Positions 33,413 through 46,300 of a stretch of 64,000 bases of DNA are shown piece after piece (position 1 is the stretch's first letter; each line of letters starts with the position of its first letter). The notes below the pieces were generated by a model. The model saw only the letters and a list, made by a program, of their open reading frames with translations. It did no database searches and had not been told where the DNA came from. A program made the position numbers and the translations under genes. The stretch is from assembly GCF_027595985.1 (NCBI RefSeq), contig NC_073305.1, forward strand, positions 81,209,974 to 81,273,973. Direction: 5' to 3'. The stretch is from Sorex araneus (taxonomy: Eukaryota; Chordata; Mammalia; Eulipotyphla; Soricidae).

Positions 33413-33576
33413 GGGCCCGGGAATGATAGGAGAGCAGAGAGAGCGTTTGCCTTGCCGGGTTCGATCCCGGGCATCCCCATCTGCGCCCTCAAGCATCAGG
33501 GTGAGCGGTCCCTGAGTGCAGATCCAGGAGGAACGCCAAGCACCGCTGGGTGTGACCCTCCGCCCCCCAAAGAAAT
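33413..33576 (+). mobile_element. tRNA-derived SINE at the edge of the TDRD6 CpG island
   Basis: GGGGCCCGGGAATGATAGGA head, GGTTCGATCCCGGGCATCCC B-box region, GCACCGCTGGGTGTGACCCT end. The tail is CG/C-rich instead of poly(A). Confidence 0.85.
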
Positions 33577-33579
33577 AGT

Positions 33580-35120
33580 CCCTGTCTCTGCCGTTTTTCG
33601 TGACCTCCTTGAGGCCTCTTGGGGACGCGCTCTGGGGGGTCCACGAGGAACACACGCCTGTCAAAATGCATGCGCGTCGAGCTGAGGCGCGCTGAGGCCA
33701 CGCGGAAGAGCAAAGCAAACCTCCTGTGGGCAACCGCGGCTCAGGCCGTCTCCCTCCGAGCCAGCGCCTACTTCCTGAAGGGGAATCACCTGCCGTTCGG
33801 AGCCTCCCCTTCCAAGCGCCCTCAGCTGGCGCCGCGTCGAGAACCTGCCCTTCAAGCCCACCTTCCTCCACAGCCCTCTACACTGGAGCCTGACGAGCTC
33901 GCCATTTCCGGGCCTTATCCTCACTGCGTGGTCCCGTCAGGCGGCCGCCACAGGCCTTCCCGGGAGGAGCAGGCTGCGCCTCGGGCCGCCGCCTCAGGAC
34001 CCTGAGGAGGTGCCTGAGGGTGCCCAGAGCAGGTTCCCCGCGCTGCGCGGCCGCCGCCCGCCTTCTCCCGCCGGCCACGCAGGCCCCGCAGGCCTCCTGC
34101 GCCGGAAGCCGCCACACCGCGCGCTGGCAGCGCCTCGGCGACGGCGCAACCGTGGGCGGTTGGTGCGGCCCGAAGGCGGCGCGAGTCGGCGCACCGGCCA
34201 GGCCTGGGTACTTCGCCTTTGAGCCCGGCTTTCGCGGGGAGGGGTCCCCGCCTTCCCCTTCCGAGGGGGTCCTGACGCTTCGCGGCGCTTCCTGGAAGCC
34301 CCGAGCAGGGGGTCCCTGCCGCCACTGCAGCCATGTGCTCGACGCCGGGGTTGCCGACGCCCGGAGCCTCGCTCCTCCTGCGGGTGTCCTTCGTGGATGT
34401 CCACCCCGAGGTGATCCCCGTGCAGCTCTGGGGGCTGGTGGGCGAGCGGCGGGAAGAGTACTCGCGGCTGAGCCTGGAGATCCAGGAAGCAGCGGCCATG
34501 CACGGCCCCTGGGCGCTGGGCGGCGCCTCGGCCTCTCCCGGCGAGCTGTGCCTGGTGCAGGTGGGGCTCATGTGGCACCGCTGCCGAGTGGTCAGCCGGC
34601 AGGCGCAGGAGAGCCGCGTCTTCCTGCTGGACGAGGGCCGCACCATCACGGCTGGTGCAGGCTCTCTGGCGCCCGGGCGCAGCGAGTTCTTCCATCTGCC
34701 CTCTGAGGTGCTGGGATGCGTGCTGGCCGGGCTGGTGCCGGCGGGGGGCGGCGGTGCCGGAGGTGGCGAACCCCAGCATTGGCCGCCCAGTGCTGTGGAC
34801 TTCCTTAGCAACCTGCAGGGCAAGGAGGTGCAAGGGCGCGTCCTGGACGTGCTGCTGCTCCATCGCCTGGTCCTTCTGGAGGTGCCCGAGCTGTTCCAGC
34901 AGATGCAGGAGCTCGGCCTGGCCCGGCTGGTACCCGACAGCCTCTTCCGCTCGCTGCTCAAGCGCTACCTCTCGGCAGCCGCAGTCGGCATGGGTCCTGG
35001 GGCCCACATCCTCCCGCGAGTCCTTACCAAGCCAGAGCAGCCAGGCCTGGATTACTTCTATCCCCAGCTGCAGCTGGGCGTGACAGAGCCTGTAGTGGTG
35101 ACACAAGTGTGCCACCCCCA
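33580..35120. promoter_or_regulatory. TDRD6: CpG island with the TDRD6 promoter and 5' coding part
   Basis: From about 33580 the sequence becomes GC-rich with frequent CpG (for example GCGCGTCGAGCTGAGGCGCG at 33671) and stays so through the ATG at 34333 into the first ~260 codons. No TATA box is evident near the ATG. The transcription start cannot be placed from sequence alone. Confidence 0.8.
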
Positions 35121-38100
35121 CCGTATTCACTGCCAACTCCGGAGTCTCTCACAAGAGATCCACCGCCTCACAGAGAGTATGGCCCAGGTATACCGGGTCT
35201 CCACAGTGACAGGGGATGAGAACTCTCCCGGGGCCTCCTGGGAGGAGAGAGAGGAAAGCCCAGACAAGCCAGGATCTCCGTGTGCTTCTTGTGGATTGGA
35301 TGGACACTGGTACAGGGCTCTCCTGCTTGAGATTTTTCGGCCCCAGCGCTGTGCCCAGGTGCTTCATGTAGACTATGGAAGGAAGGAGTTGGTGAGTTGT
35401 AGTAGCCTTCGCTACTTGCTGCCTGAATATTTTCGCATGCCGGTTGTGACCTACCCTTGTGCTTTATATGGACTCTGGGATGGTGGGAGAGGCTGGTCTC
35501 GGTCCCAGGTGGGTAGCCTGAAGGCACTGATTCTGGGCCAGGCAGTGAATGCAAAGATTGAGTTTTACTGTTCCTTTGAGCATGTCTATTATGTCACTCT
35601 GTATGGAGACGATGGGATTAATCTCAACTGCGTATTCGGAGTACAGTCCTGTTGCTTGGCTGATCGATTCCTTCAGAGTCAGGGAATAGAGGAGGAGGAG
35701 GAGGAAGAAGAACCAGAAATAGCTCTTCAGTCTCAGTCTCCAGCTGAAGACGATGAAGAGATTTCCCTCTCAGCCTTAAGGTCTATCCAGTTAAAGCTGA
35801 ATGCCTTCTATGATGCCCAGGTAGAATTTGTTAAAAATCCTTCTGAATTCTGGATCAGGTTGAGAAAGCATAATGGCACTTTCAGCAAGTTAATGAAGAG
35901 AATGTGCAGCTTCTATTCCTCAGCTAGTAAGCTGGATGGTGTAGTTTTGAAACCTGAACCTGATGACCTTTGCTGTGTCAAGTGGAAAGAAAATGGATAT
36001 TATAGGGCTATAGTCACCAGATTGGATGACAAGAGTGTGGATGTGTTCTTAGTTGACCGAGGAAACTTGGAAAATGTGGACTGGTATGATGTCAGAATGC
36101 TGCTTCCTCAGTTTAGGCGACTTCCAGTACTGGCTCTTAGGTGCACTTTAGCTGACATTTGGCCGTTGGGGAAAATCTGGAGCCAGGAAGCAATTACCTT
36201 TTTTAAAAAGACTGTGCTCCACAAAGAATTAGTTATCCATGTTCTTGATAAGCAGGATAATCAATATGTTATTGAGATTCTTGATGAATCAAGAACAGGA
36301 GAAGAGAACATTAGTAAGGTGATTGCTCAGGCTGGATATGCTAAGTATCAGGAATTTGAGACAAAAGAAAATATTCCCATAAGTACCTACTCTCCAGGGC
36401 ATGTTTCCAACCATTTCAATACAGAGAAAAACAAAATAGCTTATACAAAGAAGGTAGAAGTAGAACAGAAGGCCAAAAGAGATCATAAAATTACATCTCT
36501 TGCAGAAAGTTTGAGTGACACAACAGTTCTTTCAAGTGTTTTAACTGGACTAGGCATTCAGGAAAAAGAGAAAAGACTCACTGTGTATTCTCCTCTTATA
36601 CAGAATGCTTTGGATGTTAAGCCAGACTCTTGTAAGGGAGAACTAAGAGTTGGAAGCACAGTGGAAGTCGGAGTGTCTTTTGTTGAAAACCCTGGCTATT
36701 TCTGCTGTCAGTTGACCAGGAACCTGCCAGAATTTAAAACTCTAATGTGTAATATTCAGGACTATTGTGAGAATACAGCTACCCTTTACCAGGGAACAAC
36801 TCCTGCTTGTTTGGCAAAGCGAACAATAAGTGGGAAATGGTCCAGAGCTCTGATTAGTGGAGCACAATCTTCAGAACATGTCAAAGTACTATTTGTAGAT
36901 TATGGAGACAAAGAGACAGTTTCTGTGAAGAATATTTATTCAATTAGTGAAGAGTTTCTTCAGATAAAAGCTCAGGCCTTCAGATGCAGTCTTTATAATT
37001 TAATTCATCCTACTGGTAAAGATCCCTTTGATTGGGACGAAAAAGCAGTACAAGCTTTTAGTGAATTTGTAGACAACGCTAAGGAAAACAATCTAGAATT
37101 GAAATGCACGATATTTGCTTTAGCTTCAATGCATGACGAAGAGCTGTTTAATGTTGTGGATTTGCTAACACCCTTTAAGAGCGCATGCCAGTTTTTGGTA
37201 GAAAAGAGACTTGCGAGATCAGTCAAACTTCAGAAACCTCTGGAGTCTTCTGTTCAGCTACATTCTTACTATTACTCTACACATGATATGAAAATAGGAA
37301 GTGAAGAATCAATGTACATAACACATGTTAATGACCCTTGGACATTTTATTGCCAACTTGGAAGAAATGCTCATATTTTAGAACAGTTGTCATGTAATAT
37401 AACACAGTTGAGTAAAGTTTTGCTAAACTTAAAAACATCTCCCTTGATCCCTGGAAACTTGTGCCTTGCCAAGTATACTGATGGAAACTGGTATAGGGGG
37501 ATAATAATAGAAAAAGAGCCAACAAAAGTTTTCTTTGTTGATTTTGGTAATATTTATATGGTAACAAATGATGACCTGCTTCCAATCCCTAGTGATGCAT
37601 ATGATGTCTTACTTTTACCCATGCAAGCTATTAAATGTTCATTATCTGACATTCCTAATCACATACCAGAAGGAGTTACAGCATGGTTTCAAGAGACTGT
37701 CTTAGATAAATCGTTGAAGGCATTGGTTGTAGCAAAAGATCCAGATGGAAAACTGATTATAGAATTATATAATGGCAGCATTCAAATTAATGCTAATATT
37801 AATGAGAAGTTAGGACTACTTGGCTACAAATATGGGACAAGGATAAAAGGAAGTAAGACACTGCTTTCTCCACCTGAAACACTTGAAGTGAAAAAGGAAA
37901 ATATTAAGTCATCATCTACAGAGTATTTAACTAAATCTGTAGAAAACAAATTATATAACATGGAGATCTTGAGAGAATCATACAGCCCTAAGATTGGCTC
38001 AGCATGTAAGAAACTCAAACTTTTACAAGGTTCAGCAAGTTCAAACTTAGTCCCTCAATATGAGGACGTTCTAGGAAAAAATAATCAAGTGACTCACTTA

Positions 38101-40375
38101 ACAGAAAAGAAAGAAGAATGTTTTGTTGATCCATCTTTGAAAGCTGAAAAACTACAAGTTACTCATTTGGGAAGAAAAATAGGAGATTCATATAACAATG
38201 ATTTGCCTCTAAATCTATCTGATTTTCCTCAGAAGACTATAGTCCCTGGCTTTAAAACAACTGTATATGTCTCTCATATAAATGACCCTTCAGACTTTTA
38301 TGTCCAACTAACTGAAGATGAAACTAAACTTAATCATCTTTCAGAGAGATTAAATAACAAAACAAAGCCTCAATATTACACAGGTCCACCTTTGCAAAAA
38401 GGAGATATAATATGTGCCATTTTTCCAGATGACAATTTATGGTATCGTGCTGTGGTCAAGGAACAACAATCACCTAATAACCTCTCTGTACAGTTTATAG
38501 ATTATGGCAATGTTTCTGTTGTCCATACCAACAAGATAGGTAAACTTGATGTTACTAATGAACTATTACCAGGATTGTGTATTCATTGCTCTTTAAGGGG
38601 ACTTTGGGCTCCAGAGATTTTAAACTCTAAGGAAATGACACATTACTTTTCCAGAAGGACAGATGAGGCTCAAATAAGATGTGAATTTGTTAAATTTCAA
38701 GACAGATGGGAAGTTATTCTTGCAGATGAGCATGGAGTCATAGCAGAAGATATGATCAGCAGGTATGCTCTCAATGAAAAATCTCAAATAGGACTTTCTA
38801 CCCAAATAATTAAAGGTGCTTGTTCAAAGGCTGTCAGCAAAACAGACCTTGATACCTCAGTGTTTCTTAACTGGTATAATCCAAAAATGAAGATGATAAG
38901 AGCTTATGCCACTGTCATTGATGGGCCTGAATATTTTTGGTGTCAGTTTGCAGATACTGAGAAACTTCAATATTTAGAAATAGAAATAAAAAATGCTGTA
39001 GAACAAGTAACAGATTTGAAAAGTTGCATCTCATGTCCTCATACTGGAGATCCATGCATAGTGAAATATAGAGAAGATGGACATTATTATCGGGCACTTA
39101 TTACCAACATTTGTGAAGATTATCTTGTATCTGTCCGACTTGTGGACTTTGGAAATGTTGAAGATTGTGTGGACCTAAAAGTGCTCTGGAACATTCCTGC
39201 TGAACTTTTGTCCATTCCTATGCAAGCCTTCCCATGTTGTCTGTCAGGATTTAATATTTCCGAAGGTGTGTGCCCTCAAGAGGGAAATGACTATTTTTAT
39301 GAAATAGTAACAGAAGATGTGTTGGAGATAGCTATATTAGATGTCAAAAGGGATGTTTGTAATATCCCTTTAGCAATCGTTGATGTAAAAAGCAAAGGTG
39401 AAAGTATTAATGAGAAAATGAAGAAATATTCTAGGATTAGTAATAGTGATCCAGCCTATGAGAAAAATGGCCTGGAGATAAAGGGAGCCTGTGGTCCTTC
39501 CAGTCCTGATATTGGAATTAAGAAACCGAGTAGTAAAGCTGGGCAACAGAAAATACTGTATATAAAACCAGAGACAGATGAACTCTCTGAAAGTATTGAA
39601 AAGGATTTAAACATTATTAATACCAAACCAAGTACATTTTATGATCCTGATAACATTTTTGAAGCTCTCGAACACCCATGTAGAGATAAAATTGGCACTG
39701 GGGCATTAGAAAGTAAGGTAGAGTGCCAGTTGGTTGACAAAGTAGAATTTGATGATAAATACCTAATTGCCGGATTAAACTCGCTATTATCACATGCTAG
39801 TGAAACAAAGGAGATTTTAGAACTAAATTCGCTAGAGGTTCCACTTTCTCCTGATAATGAATCCAAAGGAAGCCTGGAACTAGAATCCATTGAGTTACAG
39901 CATTCTCTCATCGGGGATGAAGAGAAAGATGAAATAGGCTTGGTGCCTCCTACTGTGCCACTCCCCCAAGATTGTGATGCAGAAGCCACCTTGAAACCAT
40001 TCACAGCACAGCTTCCCCTCAGTTATGAAGCTGAGAAACAGTCAGAGCTAGAGTTGCCTATTGCCCAACTGTGTCTCGAAGATAAGATAAACACTTTGTC
40101 TATAAAAGTTAGTCAGAAAGTCCAAGAATCCACATGTGCTGAGGATAGAAGAAAGTCTAGTTATGTGACATGTTTTGATGACCAACATAGGTTGCCATTG
40201 CATCTATATGAACAGGACTGTGCTCCCCAAATGCAGATTGAAATGATTGTTTATAAAGAAGAATATATAGACCATAAAAAAACAGATTCCATTTTATCAC
40301 GGACTTCTCCTTTCTCTGAAGAAGATTCCACAGATGGAAGGAACCCCCAAAATGCTTTACCAGATCACGTCCCAG
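34333..40375 (+). CDS. TDRD6: TDRD6 coding exon 1 (6,043 nt)
   Basis: One exceptionally long exon encodes residues 1-2014 and seven of the eight tudor modules. Typical cores are GHWYRALL...VDYGRKE (about 322-345), GYYRAIV...VDRGN (554-577), GKWSRAL...VDYGDKE (834-857), GNWYRGI...VDFGN (1050-1071), LWYRAVV...IDYGN (1367-1392) and GHYYRAL...VDFGN (1582-1606). The open frame runs 11 codons past the splice site to a stop at 40408. The donor CCAG|GTGTGT at 40375/40376 is preferred because exon 2 then joins in frame. Composition shifts from CpG-rich to AT-rich near 35.1 kb. Confidence 0.97.
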
Positions 40376-43300
40376 GTGTGTGTTTTTTCTTTTTACTTTT
40401 AAAAATATGAGTTTCAAGGTGAGATAGGTTTACAACAGTTTAGAGAGGACAACATTATAATATGACAACTATATCATAATTCTCACTTTTATTTCAAAAA
40501 TTAGTAATGTCTCAAAAGTCAGCTTCATGTGTGATGAGGACCCACCTCGCTGCCCCTGAAGCCAACAGCAGTGGCTTCGTGGCCCTGAAGACGGGGCCTA
40601 TGGCCCTGCTGTCCCCCCCAATGGGGCCACCCTCTTACCCGGATGCATTTAGCTTCCTACGCAGCGCAGTTGCTTAAGTAGCACCCAAGGTCAGACTTGG
40701 TTTTTGGAACTGGCTGCTGAGTTTGTGGGATACTCATGGGCTCTGTTTTCAACACTTTAAGAACTTCAGGATGAGGGGCTGTGAGGGAGAGCACAGCGGG
40801 TAGGGTGTTTTCTTTGCACATGCCCTACCCGGGTTTGATCTCTGGCATTCCACACAGTCCCCCTGCCAGGAGTCACCTCTGGCCTTCTGGCTATGATCCC
40901 CATATTATTTTATGGACTGGAATGATAGCACAGCGGGTAGGGTGTTTGCCTTGCATGTGACCGACCCAGGTTGACCCAGGTTCTATTCCTCCTTCCCACT
41001 TGGAAAGCCCGGCAAGCTACTGAGAGTATCCCACCCGCATGGCAGAGCATGGCAAGCTACCCGTGCCATATTTGATGCGCCAAAAACAGTAACAAGAAGT
41101 CTCACAATGGAGACATTACTGGTGCCCGCTCAAGCAAATCGATGAACAATGGGACGACAGTGCTACAGTCTCAAAAGTATATGCTTGTGTTAAAGAGAAT
41201 TTTTTTAATATTATAAATTTTTAAAATACCTTTTGGGGGTAAAGATTAAAACCTAAGAAAAGAATCAGATTTTGATTTTATGAAAGTAATTTTAAACATC
41301 ACAAATCACGAAATCCCATTAATCATTGATTTCTTGAGCGGACTCAGTAACCTCTCCATTCATCCTTTCCCTGAGATCTTAGAAGTCTCTTTCGACTTGG
41401 CCTTCCCAATGATGTCGCACTGGATGCTCTTTCAGGGTCAGGGGAATGGGATCCAGCTTGTTACTGGATTTGGCATATGAATACACCATGGAAAGCTTGC
41501 AAGGTTGTCCCATGTGGGCAGGAAACTCTCAGAAGCTTGCCAGTTTCTCCCAGAGGGAGAAGTAGGCTACAAGATATCGAGGCCGCGCACTTCTGGGAGC
41601 TTGCTTTTAAGTCTCTGGATGTTGGCCGTTGATGGGATTACACACACCTGGGTTCATCTGCTGGTACCTTCATGCGTGAGACCCGTCCGAACGTGTGGAG
41701 AGGGGCCTCTAGCAAGGCTGTAGCTAGGTTCCGGTGGTCTTTGGCCACTGGGAGCTCTGCTTGGGGTAGGGAGGGAAGCTGGAGCCCATCCCCTCTGAGG
41801 GGCCCCGGGGAAGACAGCCAGTTTTGTGGGCAAGAGACTCTCTGTCTCGAGTGGGCCAACATCAGGAGACTTAAAAGCGAGCTATTAATTTTAATTTTAA
41901 ACATGGGGAAATTAATTTGTAAAGTGTGAAATAATGCTTGAAATAATACTTGAAATAATTCTGGATATAAGATGTAATAGTGAATCATTAATTTTATGTT
42001 TGAAAATAGAACATTTAAAGTATGTCTCAAAAAGGAATAATTTAAAATATAAACAAATTATCTTGAAAATAAAGAGGATATAGTTTTGGGTACTTTTTTT
42101 TAAGTGTTTCTTCATGAAACAGGCATATCTATTTATAATAGAGGGCAGTTCAGTTCAGATTCAAATTTGTCTTCTGTAGCACTGTCATCCCGTTGCTTAT
42201 TGATTTGCTCAAGAAGGCAACAATGTGAGACTTGTTGTTACTGTTTTTGGCATATTGAATTCACCACGATATCTTGCCAGGCTCCATCGTGCAGATAGGA
42301 TACTCTTGGTATCTTGCTGGGCTCTTTGAGAGGGATGGAAGAATTGAACCTGGGTCAGCGTGCAAGGCAATCACCCTACCGTTATGCTATCACTCCAGTT
42401 CTTGTCTTCTGTATGCACCTTATTTATTTAGAAACCTTTAAACAAAAATTAGATTTGTAGAGCTTTTATTAATGAAGAAAGTTAATATCCACTTAATCTT
42501 GGGAAACATTTACTATTGTTAACTTTTAAGAAGCATACAGATCACACCCAGCAGTGCTGCAAGGCCCTGGCTACTCAGCGAATGCTCACTCTGGTCATGC
42601 TAGTCTGGTGATTCACTATTTATGGGCCTTAGGGTGACACTTGGCTGTTCTGAGGTGATGTTCTAGATGTATAATGTCTGTAATCTAAAACAGGGTCTTT
42701 GCACATCCAGTGCTTGTACTCTTCCATTTGGGTTATCATTAACTTTTTTTAGCAAATTATTTTTTTGCTACTTTTCTTGACTTAGTAAGATTTTAAAGTT
42801 ATACAAAATGCCTCACTTTCAGGATATTTTTAAGAATGAGAATTACTTTACAAAAGTAAGAAGATGTTCTGTTGGAAGTTAAGGAGTGGTGATCTTGTAA
42901 GCACGAACCCCTATTATAAGTCACAGTGCCTCAAAAACTATTAAAAATTAAGTTTTGTATTATTGAAATTGGAGTCAGGGTAGAAAATGGAGAAAATAGA
43001 AAATTAAAAAGAATAAAAGTCACCTATCTTACCACCAAAAGCACATTGTTAGCCTTATAACATCTTCCATGTTTTATTTTCATTTTACATGCATGTGTCT
43101 ACTTGCATATAGTATTAAAACTTTAGAGTTTACTGCCACACCATGTTGAATTCTACATTTTCCCCTTTTTTTTCAACTTTGGGGTCAAAACCCCAGAAAT
43201 GCCCAGGGCTTACTCCTAGCTTTGTGCTCAGTGGTCACTCCTGATAATCTTGGGGATGCAGCACAGGACACCAGGGTTGACCATGTGCAAGGCAAGTACC

Positions 43301-46300
43301 CTACCTGCTTTGCTATTGCTCCAGCTCCAACATTTTAACTTCTTAAAGATGTTTGTAAGACAGCTCCACCTCATGACATGGCATTTTGTAGGAATTTACG
43401 ATATTATAAATAGCATCCTAGATCTTTTATCGTCATCACATATTTATAATAAATAGTTTTGTCTTAATATCTGCTTACTTAGCAATATGGACTGTACTGC
43501 CTCTAGTAATAATAACCCAATAATAACCTAATATTCAATATTAACAATTAAGTTTCTATCACTTAAAATTTGTATCATAGTCATGTTTTTCTGAGGAGAA
43601 TATTAAATGATGGACACTGGAAGAATTTAAGATAAAATTGAGGAAAGGACATAGACATAGGGCATATTATACCAGTATGCTAATTCCATTATCTTGATTT
43701 TGCAGAGTAATAAATGCATATTAGGGAAATGCTTTGCTTGTATAGTTAACAGTTATAAAGAGGAGTGCCTTGAGTCTTGCTTTGTTAAATTTGGCAGCTC
43801 AACCAGTGAATACCTACACCTTGAAGGGATTCACCGTTGGATCCAAATGTGTTGTGTGGTCAAGTCTCAGAAACACATGGTCTAAATGTGAGATTTTAGA
43901 AATAGCTGAAGAAGGCACAAGGGTAAGTAAAGGTAAAAGTACTCACAGGCTATTAAAGAAATGTCAACAAATTTAGCAGGTTAGAAAGTACAATTTAGTG
44001 ATTGTATACTTGCTTTTTCCTTCTGATAATTTTACTGAGCTGTAGCATAGTGGGTAGGGTGTTTGCCTTGCACTCAGCTGACCTGGGTTCGATTCCCAGC
44101 ATCCTTTATGGTCCCCTGAGCACCACCAGGGTTAATTCCTGAGTGCAGAGCCAGGAGTAACCCCTGTGCATCACCGGGTGTGACCCCCCCCCCAAAAAAA
44201 AGGAAAAAGGTTTGTTTATAAATACGCTAGCAAGAAACCTCTGATCTTACATCTCCCTTACCACTGAAAATCTTTTAGTCACTAAGTTATACATTTACCA
44301 CTCTCATTCCTTAGTTAAACTTCTTGGGCGGGTTTGGGGTAAGGGCAGTGTTATCTCCCATGTGGTGTTCCTGACGCCTAAGGGCCTGGTTCAATGTGAG
44401 GTCCTGAGAGTGCTGTACTGCTTGAGTCCTGTCATGTTGGGCTTGTCCACGACATTCCAGTGTTGCTCCAGGGTCTCTTAGCTGCACTGGCAATGCTCAG
44501 GGGACCCTGCAGGTCTGGGAATCTAATTTGGGTCAGTTCTATGCCAGCATACACCTTAACTCCTGTGCTATCTCAGCAATCTCCAGTTAACCTTTCTTTT
44601 TTTCTTTTTCTTTTTTTTTTTTTTCTTTTTGGGTCACACCCGGCAATGCTCATGCATTATTACTGGCTCTGCACTCAGGATTTACTCCTGGCAGTGCTCG
44701 GGGGACCATATGGAATGCCGGGGATCGATCCCAGGTCGGCCATGTGCAAGGCAAATGCCCTACCCACTGTGCTATCGCTCTGGACCCTAGTTAGACTTTT
44801 AAACTTAATGCCACAGCCTTAATTATGTCTCTCGTTTTACAGCTAGATTATTCTAAAAACCTTTTGCCTGATTTACCTCTGGTTTTTCTTCACTTGATTT
44901 TCCACACTGCCTTTGTGAAGTTGATCAAATACAAAACTTAACTATTTAGTTCCTCTGTATAAAACTTATTAGAATGTCCTAGTTGATTGTTTTTCTCCTG
45001 TAATTTGAAAACCACCAGTATCGAAATCCCTTAGTGATTCAGAATTCCTGAAGGCAGAATCAGGAAGGTGCATTCATATGCTATTAACATTTGAGAACTG
45101 GTGGTCTAGAACATAGCCTCCTAAACTGCAGGTTATGATTCCATATGGAGTCACCTGACTTAATGTGGGGGTCATGAAAAATATTAAAGATTTTTTTCAA
45201 GGGGATGGAAAGATGTTTTAAGGTACTTGCCTAGCATGTGGCAGACCCCAGTTTGATCCCTGACACCACTTGATACACCCTGGAGGCCCCTGTCACTGTC
45301 AGGGTGGTGCAGGTGGTCCTAGGAAGAACAGGGCTTCAGAAGCACTACATCCTCAACTTTTTTTTTTCACATCCTCAACTTTTGCACTGAACCTCTGACT
45401 TGATTGACTGAGAATCACTAGAATGATCCCTGGACCCCTTGAGTAACACTGGGGAATCCCTTCAAAATTTTTGTTTTAAAATAACTGATCACTGTCATCC
45501 CATTGCTCATTGACTTGCTCGAGCGGGCACCAGTAATGAGGGCACCATTGTGAGACTTGTTGTTACTGTTTTTGGCATATCGAATATACCACGGGTAGCT
45601 TGCCAGGCTCTGCCATGAGGGCAAGATGCTCTCGGTAGCTTGCTGGGCTCTCTGAGAGGGATGGAGAAATCAAACCTGGGTCAGTCACATGCAAGGCAAA
45701 CCCCTACCCACTGTTTCATTTGCATATCTATTTTATATTGACCTGTCAAGCTCAGGATTGCATAAAAATGTCTCAAGCAAAAGGGTCATGAGTGAAAAAA
45801 GTTTAAGAAGTCTAGTCTTCACTAGAAATATATAGATTATCAATAATATGGCCTGGAAGTATCTCGAGAGTTGAGCATCCATGCACCACTCTACCCTTAG
45901 GTATTGCTTCTTTATGTTTTATAACATATTAGACATAAAACTGCTCAATTTCTCTCATTTATTCTACTCTGCTTGGGTCCTGATGTATTTTAAAATGCAG
46001 CTCTGAGTGCCTGTATTTGCGCCCTTCCTCAAACTGATTGAATCTTAAAGATGGCCTTTAGCCATTGCTTCTTCCGAGAATACTTTCTTGCCTTTATTTT
46101 CTAAATTTGTCTACCATCTCTCACCTTCCCACCTCCAAAAAAAAGCTTTGTATTTATAGTCCTATATCTCATGCTGCAAAAGTTCAAACTGCCTGCACTA
46201 AATTGTGATTATTTGCTTAGAAGTCTGTTTGCCACCAAATTTTGAATATCATGAGATCTACATTTTACTCCTTTTGGTCACCAGGCAGGTTATGAAAAGG

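Larger units (their letters stand above)
40376..43797 (+). other. TDRD6 intron 1: SINEs and composite repeat
   Basis: Carries SINEs at 40774-40905, 40913-41168, 42174-42400 and 43178-43328, and a composite repeat at 41318-41880. A coding-looking GC-rich patch lies at about 40530-40700 (translated EANSSGFVALKTGPMALLS) and may be a retropseudogene scrap of unknown origin. The stretches 41890-42170 and 42410-43170 show nothing recognisable. Confidence 0.6.

Noticed and set aside
34020-34706. 228-codon plus-strand ORF overlapping the TDRD6 start
   Set aside because: It is out of frame with TDRD6 and an effect of GC-rich composition; the TDRD6 frame from 34333 has the known N-terminus.
33921-35136. 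Long minus-strand ORFs (346 and 380 codons) opposite the TDRD6 5' region
   Set aside because: They lie in CpG-rich DNA with few stop codons, overlap a real conserved coding exon in the other strand, and are Arg/Pro/Gly-rich without any domain.
40376-40410. TDRD6 ending at the stop of the long exon (2025 codons)
   Set aside because: A donor at 40376 joins in frame to exons 2-4, giving 2094 residues, close to the human length; the 11 extra codons are intronic.
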